A DNA stretch of 9,579 nt from JBCCRH01 sp039208045 (GTDB lineage Bacteria > Bacteroidota > Bacteroidia > Chitinophagales > Saprospiraceae): positions 1 through 9,579 of the forward strand of contig JBCCRH010000230.1 of NCBI GenBank assembly GCA_039208045.1. Direction: 5' to 3'. Position 1 is the stretch's first letter, and the number at the start of each line of letters is the position of its first letter. The notes beneath the pieces were generated by a model, which was given only the letters and a program-made list of their open reading frames with translations, was not told where the DNA came from and searched no databases. Shown one piece after another: positions 1 to 4,920 of this stretch. A program made the position numbers and the translations under genes.

Positions 1-1153
1 CGGCCTCTTTCACCAATGCCAGTGCTCCCTCTAAATCTTTGATAAGGTCTTCCACATCTTCTACTCCCACGCTCAAGCGAATGAGCGAATCGGTTAGTCC
101 CACTTTTAGGCGCTCTTCTCTTGGGATAGAAGCATGCGTCATAGAGGCCGGATGCCCAATTAGCGATTCTACACCACCCAGTGATTCGGCCAAGATAAAA
201 TAGTTGGTGTTGCTCATTATTTTTTCAGCATCTTCGTAGTTGCCATCCACTAAGTCAAAAGACACCATACCACCAAAGTCACGCATTTGCTTTTTAGCAA
301 TCTCATGATTGGGATGTTCTTCGAGTCCAGGGTAATATACCTTATCCACCACGGGATGTGCTTTCAGGAATGTGGCAATGCTGCGGGCATTTTCGCAAGA
401 GCGCTGCACTCTGAGGTGTAGCGTTTTTATGCCTCTAAGTAACAAGAAGCAGTCTTGTGGCCCGGGCACTGCCCCCACGGCATTTTGGATAAATCGAAGC
501 TGTTCTTCTAAGGCTTCGTCCTTGACGATAACGGCACCGTGTACCACATCCGAGTGGCCACCTAAGTATTTGGTAGCGGAGTGCAACACCATATCTGCTC
601 CCAAATCCAATGGATTTTGCAAGTAAGGAGAGGCAAAGGTATTATCCACGCAAGTACGGATATTGTGGGCTTTCGCCAAATCGCAAATCGCTTCTATATC
701 CACCACATTAAGCATAGGATTGGTGGGTGTTTCGATCCAGATGAGCTTAGTGTTAGGTGTAATGTGGCGTTCAAAGGAGGCAATATCTTCCATACCGACA
801 AATTTGGATTGGATACCATATTTCCCAAACACCTTGGTCATAAGGCGGTAGCTACCTCCGTATAGGTCATTAGTTGAAAGGATTTCATCACCTGGTTCGA
901 GCATTTTTAGGATGGCATCCATTGCGGCAAGGCCACTGCTAAAACAGATAGCTGCCGTGCCATTTTCAAGTGCAGCGAGGTTGTTCTCTAAGACGGTTCT
1001 CGTGGGGTTCTGCGTGCGCGCATATTCGTAGCCTTTGTGTTTCCCTGGGGCTTCTTGCGCATAAGTAGAGGTTTGGTAAATAGGAGTCATCACCGCTCCC
1101 GTCTGTGGATCAGGTTCAATGCCTGCGTGGATTACCTTAGTTCCGAATTTCAT
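1..1153 (-). CDS. metB: Cystathionine gamma-synthase/lyase-family PLP enzyme (3' end cut by window edge)
   Basis: This is a PLP-dependent trans-sulfuration enzyme of the Cys/Met metabolism family (fold type I, cytoplasmic). Members join O-acyl-homoserine to cysteine, or cleave cystathionine or methionine. From the ATG at 1153, 384 codons are visible and no stop is reached. The family is usually about 380-400 residues, so only a few residues should be missing. Visible marks are the YEYARTQNPTR segment at residues 42-52 (phosphate-binding Tyr/Arg of the neighbouring subunit), the SSGLAAMDA cofactor region, and the PLP-lysine signature HSATKYLGGHSD with Lys195. Near the C-terminus are AESLGGVESL, MTHASIP and IRLSVGVEDVEDLI. 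These motifs are shared by MetB, gamma-lyases and MccB-type enzymes, so the exact reaction is not decided; metB is the most likely symbol. The gene is transcribed leftward behind an unusually structured leader, and HU upstream has its own terminator, so it probably has its own promoter. Confidence 0.93.
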   Translation of the reverse strand, partial: MKFGTKVIHAGIEPDPQTGAVMTPIYQTSTYAQEAPGKHKGYEYARTQNPTRTVLENNLAALENGTAAICFSSGLAAMDAILKMLEPGDEILSTNDLYGGSYRLMTKVFGKYGIQSKFVGMEDIASFERHITPNTKLIWIETPTNPMLNVVDIEAICDLAKAHNIRTCVDNTFASPYLQNPLDLGADMVLHSATKYLGGHSDVVHGAVIVKDEALEEQLRFIQNAVGAVPGPQDCFLLLRGIKTLHLRVQRSCENARSIATFLKAHPVVDKVYYPGLEEHPNHEIAKKQMRDFGGMVSFDLVDGNYEDAEKIMSNTNYFILAESLGGVESLIGHPASMTHASIPREERLKVGLTDSLIRLSVGVEDVEDLIKDLEGALALVKEA

Positions 1154-1227
1154 CTGTTTAAAATTTTTCTGCGCCGAGCATGATGCAGAAAAATTTCTGC
1201 ACATATGGAACCGCTGCGCTCTCGCAT
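1150..1227 (-). CDS. Possible 25-codon leader ORF overlapping the next start codon
   Basis: An ATG at 1227 opens a 25-residue frame (begins MRERSGSICAE, ends RRRKILNR) whose TGA at 1152-1150 overlaps the ATG of the PLP-enzyme gene as ATGA. Ribosomes translating it would pass through both alternative hairpins and end exactly at the downstream start, the geometry of translational coupling. The peptide is rich in Arg and has a His pair but has no internal Met, so it does not look like a methionine attenuation peptide. A frame this short occurs easily by chance, particularly inside a repeat. It resembles no protein I know. Confidence 0.2.
   Translation of the reverse strand: MRERSGSICAEIFLHHARRRKILNR
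1161..1201 (-). promoter_or_regulatory. Mutually exclusive hairpins next to the start codon of the PLP-enzyme gene
   Basis: On the minus strand TGCAGAAA / TTTCTGCA (1201-1184) is a tight 8-bp hairpin with a 2-nt loop. The second arm, extended, also pairs perfectly over 12 bp with 1172-1161 (plus strand: AAATTTTTCTGC at 1161-1172 and GCAGAAAAATTT at 1185-1196, loop 1173-1184). Both structures use the same middle segment, so only one can form at a time. The 3' stem ends 7 nt before the ATG at 1153 and could occlude it. The pairing is read directly; a regulatory role is inference. Confidence 0.45.
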
Positions 1228-1282
1228 AATCTTTTTTAATCACTCACTTTCGTGATGATATGATTAAATAAGATCATGCTCG
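1175..1282. repeat. Nested inverted-repeat region (possible palindromic repeat element)
   Basis: An outer pair CGAGCATGAT (1175-1184) and ATCATGCTCG (1273-1282) is a perfect 10-bp inverted repeat. Inside it lies a second pair, 1229-1242 with 1261-1274, matching at 13 of 14 positions. At its centre TCAC-TTTC-GTGA (1244-1255) would read UCAC-GAAA-GUGA in the minus-strand RNA, closing with a GNRA tetraloop. The nested pattern could be a structured 5' leader or a dispersed palindromic element of REP/MITE type. No target-site duplication or transposase is evident. Confidence 0.45.
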
Positions 1283-1405
1283 TTTCATGTCCTTTTATTT
1301 TATACTTTGCTTGACGCTATATGACAAAAAAAGATTGCTCGAAAAGCAAAAGTCGGGGGGATCGATTAGTTGTAGTATCGTGATACTGATAAAGTAAAAG
1401 TAAAG

Positions 1406-1443
1406 AAAAAGGGCAACCTGATGGTAGTCAGATCGCCCTTTTT
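1406..1443 (-). terminator. Intrinsic terminator of HU (symmetrical, potentially bidirectional)
   Basis: AAAAAGGGC (1406-1414) pairs with GCCCTTTTT (1435-1443), and inside the loop CTGA (1418-1421) can pair with TCAG (1428-1431). On the minus strand the stem runs into TTTTT, 34 nt past the HU stop. The A and T runs flank both sides, so the element could also work in the plus direction, though no plus gene ends here. Confidence 0.8.
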
Positions 1444-1477
1444 AAAAGCTTTATGCTTTTCTGTATGCCTATGTCAA

Positions 1478-1750
1478 TTAGTTTACAGATTCAGTAAGTT
1501 CTTTACCAGGCTTGAATTTAACCACATTCTTAGCTGGGATTGAAATTGATTCACCAGTTCTTGGGTTTCTACCGGTGCGTGCCTCACGTTGGCTAATAGA
1601 AAAAGTACCAAAGCCTACTAAAGTAACTTTGTCACCTTCTTTGAGTGCCGTTCCGACAGCATCCAAAACGGTGTTTAATGCTTCGGTAGCTTGTGCCTTT
1701 GTTAGGTTTGCACTGTCGGCGATCTTGCTGATCAAATCTCCTTTATTCAT
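1478..1750 (-). CDS. hup: HU-family DNA-binding protein
   Basis: This is a histone-like nucleoid protein that binds and bends DNA as a dimer. It has 90 residues, exactly the usual HU length. It starts MNKGDLISKIA, a typical alpha-helical dimerisation region. The family signature GFGTFSISQREARTGRNPRT spans about residues 46-65, followed by GESISIPAKNVVKFKPGKEL, the region after the DNA-contacting arm. The arm has the conserved RNP triplet (Arg61-Asn62-Pro63) whose proline intercalates into DNA in known HU/IHF structures. The gene is monocistronic, with a promoter about 35 nt upstream and a hairpin terminator downstream. HU and IHF subunits are hard to separate by eye; the short form without extra tails favours HU. 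Confidence 0.97.
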   Translation of the reverse strand: MNKGDLISKIADSANLTKAQATEALNTVLDAVGTALKEGDKVTLVGFGTFSISQREARTGRNPRTGESISIPAKNVVKFKPGKELTESVN

Positions 1751-1782
1751 TCTAACTTTTTTTAATTATTTAAAAAGTGACC

Positions 1783-1813
1783 CAAATTTATAGGCTTAGT
1801 TTTTTAAAACCAA
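1783..1813 (-). promoter_or_regulatory. Bacteroidota-type promoter of HU
   Basis: On the minus strand TTG (1813-1811) is followed after 20 nt by TAAATTTG (1790-1783), a full match to the Bacteroidota -7 box TAnnTTTG. Transcription would start near 1776, giving a leader of about 25 nt that is A/T-rich. Confidence 0.7.
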
Positions 1814-1835
1814 GTTTTTTTGAATCAAAAAAGGC

Positions 1836-1862
1836 CGAAACCCATATTATACAAGGGTTTTG
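1836..1862. repeat. Short inverted repeat between divergent promoters
   Basis: CGAAACCC (1836-1843) and GGGTTTTG (1855-1862) pair over 8 positions with one G-T wobble and an 11-nt spacer. The repeat lies between the HU promoter and the lipoprotein promoter, ending 3 nt before the latter's -33 box. An operator is possible but unproven. Confidence 0.3.
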
Positions 1863-1865
1863 CGT

Positions 1866-1896
1866 TTTGATAAGCAACATTCAATCTATATTTTTG
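1866..1896 (+). promoter_or_regulatory. Bacteroidota-type promoter of the small lipoprotein gene
   Basis: TTTG (1866-1869), a 19-nt spacer and TATTTTTG (1889-1896) match the -33/-7 consensus. The predicted start near 1903 leaves a leader of about 25 nt before the ATG at 1928. Confidence 0.75.
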
Positions 1897-1927
1897 TAAC
1901 AACCGACGATTATTTTAAATACCAATT

Positions 1928-2119
1928 ATGAAACGATTTTTGTTCTTAGCTACATTACTGAGCCTTTTGGCTGTCACAAGTACCACTACTTCTTGCAATC
2001 GGGGTACAGGCTGTCCTTCTTATGATTCCGCTGGCGCGAAAATGGATAAGGATGGAAAATTTAAGAAGACCAAGCGCGGACGTTCTAATTTGTTTCCCAA
2101 AAAAATGAGGAGAAACTAA
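1928..2119 (+). CDS. Small lipoprotein, 63 residues, unknown function
   Basis: The product starts MKRFLFLATLLSLLAVTSTTTSC, a signal peptide with a short basic start, a hydrophobic core and a Cys at residue 23 that can serve as the lipidation site. The lipobox (TTSC) is looser than the classical form, as is often the case in this phylum. The mature part is only about 40 residues: a second Cys at 29 in GCPSYDS, then a Lys/Arg-rich tail ending in SNLFPKKMRRN. I recall similar short proteins with a GCP motif and an LFPKxM tail from other Bacteroidota, but no function is known to me. A dedicated promoter, the HU gene as divergent neighbour and a stop 24 nt from the convergent permease stop all argue for a real, independently expressed gene. 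Confidence 0.8.
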   Translation: MKRFLFLATLLSLLAVTSTTTSCNRGTGCPSYDSAGAKMDKDGKFKKTKRGRSNLFPKKMRRN

Positions 2120-2143
2120 TGCTGTTGGCTGCCGCCCGCACTG

Positions 2144-3415
2144 CTAAGATTTCTGAATACGCTTCGGATCTAGGGCTTCCGTAAGTCCCTCTCCAATCAA
2201 ATTGAATAAGGTAACCGTAATAAAAATAGCAAAGCCAGGAAATAGAGCCATCCACCAGGCTTTAGGGTAGGTGCGTGCGTGGGTGAGTAGCTCGCCCCAG
2301 CTGGCATCGGGCTTCGCAATGCCCAAGAAGGAAATAAATGCTTCTAATAAGATAGAGCCCGCTATTCCAAAAGAAATAGCGATCAGTACCGGCGTTAGGG
2401 CATTGGGGATGGCATGGCGAAATAAAGTGCGCCACTCTGACAGACCGATCGCTCTTGCGGCCTCCACATACTCCATATTGCGTATTCGCAATAGCTCCGC
2501 TCGGATAAAGCGCGCAATTCCCGTCCAACGAATAAGACCAATGATGACCATCACATGGAAGATAGACGATTTCTTAATAGTAGCTACAATAGCAAGGAGT
2601 AGCAACAAAGCAGGGATGGAATTGAGGATTTCGATAAATCGCATGACCAGCAAATCCGCAGGTATCGGTACTTGCTTTTGTAAAATAGGTAGTCGCTCTA
2701 ATAGCCAGCCTATACCATTAGCCACCAATACCACTAGCACAAAAAGGAGTAGGCTGATAGCAAGTTCTTTTCCAAAGTTGCCTTCTGTCAGTGCGTATTT
2801 ACGACTCACAAAGGCAAAGAAATAGCCTATGACTAAGCCAAGCAGGCTAAGCACCAAGCGCGCCCGGCTCAGCTTAAGGCGATGATCTCCAAAAAAACCT
2901 GCCAAGCCTCCTAAGAAAATACCTATAAAACTGGCAATAGACATGGCTACCACCCCTACTAGCATGGCCGTTCTAGTACCATGTACCATTCTAGATGCCA
3001 CATCGTGCCCCAGCTGATCGGTGCCCAGACGATGCCAAAACCAATTGCTTTTGACTCGCTGTTTCCCAAAAGGGCTGATGTAGTCATTATTTTTTAGATC
3101 GATATTCTTGGGAGCATATGGGATGAGGGTATAGCGCACCTTTTCGTAAGGAAGTTTATGCCAATCCCCTCCCTGTAGGAAGACCGGATCCCACTTTTTG
3201 AGCCCTAAGTCTACTAAGTAGCTTTCTGCGATAGGAAAGTGTGTCTTGCCTTCGATTTGGCAGTACAGGGGTTTGTCATTAGCAATAAAATCAGCAAATA
3301 CGGCAATGAATAGCAGAACGCCAACTAATCGCAATGACCACAGCGCTATTCGATTTTTCTTAAACTGCTTACTAACTAGTGCCCAGTAAGAAGGAGATTT
3401 GGCTGATTGTATCAT
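2144..3415 (-). CDS. oppC: OppC/DppC-like ABC transporter permease with an extra helix pair
   Basis: This is an inner-membrane permease of a peptide/nickel-type ABC importer and the partner of the OppB-like protein upstream. It has 423 residues, against roughly 280-310 for the family. After an N-terminal stretch with FKKNRIALWSLRL and a first helix (about 25-46) comes a periplasmic segment of about 80 residues, then the family motif HRLGTDQLGHDVASR (129-142) leading into TM2 (about 150-176). Two extra hydrophobic stretches (about 184-204 and 217-238) follow before the conserved MRFIEILNSIPALLLL segment. The EAA loop that docks on the ATPase is EAARAIGLSEWRTLFRHAIP (318-337). The C-terminus ends EGLTEALDPKRIQKS. 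The start codon lies 1 nt after the oppB stop, so the two are translationally coupled. The substrate cannot be told from the permease. Confidence 0.93.
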   Translation of the reverse strand: MIQSAKSPSYWALVSKQFKKNRIALWSLRLVGVLLFIAVFADFIANDKPLYCQIEGKTHFPIAESYLVDLGLKKWDPVFLQGGDWHKLPYEKVRYTLIPYAPKNIDLKNNDYISPFGKQRVKSNWFWHRLGTDQLGHDVASRMVHGTRTAMLVGVVAMSIASFIGIFLGGLAGFFGDHRLKLSRARLVLSLLGLVIGYFFAFVSRKYALTEGNFGKELAISLLLFVLVVLVANGIGWLLERLPILQKQVPIPADLLVMRFIEILNSIPALLLLLAIVATIKKSSIFHVMVIIGLIRWTGIARFIRAELLRIRNMEYVEAARAIGLSEWRTLFRHAIPNALTPVLIAISFGIAGSILLEAFISFLGIAKPDASWGELLTHARTYPKAWWMALFPGFAIFITVTLFNLIGEGLTEALDPKRIQKS

Positions 3416-3416
3416 G

Positions 3417-4847
3417 CTAGGCTACTTTTTTCTTGAAAGAAACCCTCGGATCGATAGCAGCATACAGCAAATCAGCAATCAGTATACCAATCATAGTCAG
3501 CGTAGCAGAAAGCATCAAAACCATATATACTACTGGCCAGTCTCGCTGGTTGATGGCATCTATGGTAAGTCGGCCCATGCCAGGGATATTGAAAATAAAT
3601 TCGATGACTACAGACCCTGCCAATGCCGCTGGCAAAACAGATGCAATTAAAGTAATGATTGGGAAAAGGGCGTTCCAGAATAAATGCTTCCAGATTACCT
3701 GCTGCTTCCCTACTCCTTTAGCCCGAGCGGTACGAATAAAATCTAGCTGTACTACATTGAGTACCCCCCCACGCATTTGTCTTGCGATAAGCGCCAGGGC
3801 AGGGTAGGTCAGACAAAACACAGGCAGTACCAAATGCCAAGCAATATCTACCATTCGATTCCACAGCGGAGCATCGGGAGGGAGATCGGTGACTCCAAGA
3901 GGAGGAAAAAGATCGATACCGTATTCTGGAGTAGTGAAAAACACGACCAAAAGGGTAGCGATCCAGAAAACAGGTAAGGAGAAGAGAATGAAAAGCCCGA
4001 TGGTTGTGACCTTATCAAAGGTGCTGTCTTTGTGAACGCCAGCATAAACACCTAAGGGAATAGAAATAAGGTAAGCTAGCAGAATGGCAATCGAATTGAT
4101 GATTAACGTCCACTGTAGCGCATCTAATAATTTATCTTCAACTGGGCGGCCATTGATATAGGAATAGCCAAAGTTGCCTACCAAAAAATTAGTAAACCAG
4201 TTGTGGTATTGATTATCGATGCCGTTCCAAATGATTTTGGGAAACCAATGCTTAGCGGGCGTTGCCTCGGTCACCATTTTGGCGTAAGCCTCCGAAAGCT
4301 GCTGGTAGGGACGTGCGACCTCTGCTGTAAGCGCACTATCTTTGTCCATGTCGGCCTTCATGCGTTTGAATCGGGCCATAATGGCGTTGGGTTCATAGTT
4401 GACGTAGAGGTCGCGCAGGTCGGAGCGCATCCCTGTCCGGGCATTGCGGTCTACACTCGGGGGTAAATCGCTTAGCAGAACATCTAAGTGGCGAAGCTGC
4501 TGGTAGTAGTGTTCTACAGCCTCCCAATTTCCACTTTGACCGATCAGTTTGCTTAAGGTATTTTGATGGTCTTTATCGATTATTCGGTAGAGGGTATCGG
4601 GGTAAGCAGCGGTGGTAAGCTCAAAATAGAAGGTGGGCTTGTCGAGGCCCAAGAGCTCGGCTGTCTCTGCGTATATTTTTTGATAATTAATATAATCCGA
4701 TTTAGAAGAGCCCACATTCTCCCGTCCTCGGATAATACGTTCCACCGGATCACCAGGTGCAATTTTACTTAGTGAAAAAGCAATGAGTGATACGACCAAC
4801 AGGGTAAGAAACAGGATGCCAACTCGCCTGAGAATGTACGTAAACAT
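3417..4847 (-). CDS. oppB: OppB/DppB-like ABC transporter permease with large periplasmic insertion
   Basis: This inner-membrane permease forms the translocation pore with the OppC-like protein. Its 476 residues exceed the usual 305-340. The start MFTYILRRVGILFLTLLVVS and TM1 (about 11-29), then SKIAPGDPVERI, are typical of the family. Residues about 40-215 form a hydrophilic, mainly helical segment roughly 140 residues longer than in standard OppB, between TM1 and the conserved FTNFLVGNFGYSYINGRPV (218-236). TM2-TM6 lie near 244-270, 283-305, 336-356, 395-418 and 437-462. The ATPase-docking loop is TARAKGVGKQQVIWKH (373-388). FNIPGMGRL (419-427) and the terminal LLYAAIDPRVSF are OppB hallmarks. 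The gene follows the binding protein after a 73-nt gap with a strong hairpin and is coupled to oppC. Confidence 0.94.
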   Translation of the reverse strand: MFTYILRRVGILFLTLLVVSLIAFSLSKIAPGDPVERIIRGRENVGSSKSDYINYQKIYAETAELLGLDKPTFYFELTTAAYPDTLYRIIDKDHQNTLSKLIGQSGNWEAVEHYYQQLRHLDVLLSDLPPSVDRNARTGMRSDLRDLYVNYEPNAIMARFKRMKADMDKDSALTAEVARPYQQLSEAYAKMVTEATPAKHWFPKIIWNGIDNQYHNWFTNFLVGNFGYSYINGRPVEDKLLDALQWTLIINSIAILLAYLISIPLGVYAGVHKDSTFDKVTTIGLFILFSLPVFWIATLLVVFFTTPEYGIDLFPPLGVTDLPPDAPLWNRMVDIAWHLVLPVFCLTYPALALIARQMRGGVLNVVQLDFIRTARAKGVGKQQVIWKHLFWNALFPIITLIASVLPAALAGSVVIEFIFNIPGMGRLTIDAINQRDWPVVYMVLMLSATLTMIGILIADLLYAAIDPRVSFKKKVA

Positions 4848-4868
4848 GGGATACTAAAAAGATTGAGA

Positions 4869-4910
4869 AGCGCCAACTATCCGCTAGATACTAGATGGAT
4901 AGTCGGCGCT
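4869..4910 (-). promoter_or_regulatory. Strong intercistronic hairpin between binding protein and permease genes
   Basis: AGCGCC-a-ACTATCC (4869-4882) pairs with GGATAGT-c-GGCGCT (4897-4910): 13 of 14 positions with a 14-nt loop. It starts 10 nt after the binding-protein stop. On the minus strand the next T-run (five T at 4860-4856) comes only after 8 mixed bases, so it is not a canonical terminator. In many importer operons such hairpins protect the 3' end of the binding-protein message or partly terminate, lowering permease output; that role is inferred here. Confidence 0.6.
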
Positions 4911-4920
4911 AAAATGAGAT

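Larger units (their letters stand above)
1154..1477. other. 324-nt gene-poor gap: structured leader plus HU terminator
   Basis: This is the only stretch over 300 nt without a confident gene. Its left half (about 1154-1290) is packed with inverted repeats that would fold in the leader of the cystathionine gamma-synthase-like gene. The middle holds a weak stem, TTGCT/AGCAA at 1335-1349, followed on the minus strand by a T-run, and a palindrome AGTATC-gt-GATACT at 1374-1387. The right end holds the terminator of HU. I found no TAnnTTTG box on the minus strand, so the promoter of the PLP-enzyme gene is not located. No tRNA-like or recognised riboswitch core was seen. Confidence 0.6.

Noticed and set aside
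372..865. Overlapping plus-strand frames in the left-edge region
   Set aside because: They are antisense to the PLP enzyme, whose motifs run continuously through the region.
1311..1319. TATACTTTG on the plus strand as a promoter -7 box
   Set aside because: The gap between TA and TTTG is 3 nt, not 2, and no plus-strand gene follows.
1325..1349. Weak stem TTGCT/AGCAA followed by a T-run on the minus strand as a terminator or attenuator
   Set aside because: The stem is only 5 bp; HU already has a strong terminator and a functional role cannot be argued from sequence alone.
1374..1387. AGTATC-gt-GATACT palindrome as an operator
   Set aside because: It is real as an inverted repeat but is not next to a recognised promoter; too little to call a site.
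1512..1793. 93-codon open frame opposite HU
   Set aside because: HU is unmistakable on the other strand; this frame has no motif and runs through the HU promoter.
2271..2825. 184-codon open frame on the plus strand
   Set aside because: It lies wholly antisense to the permease gene, is rich in Ser/Arg/Ile with no domain pattern, and has no promoter; a shadow of the real gene.
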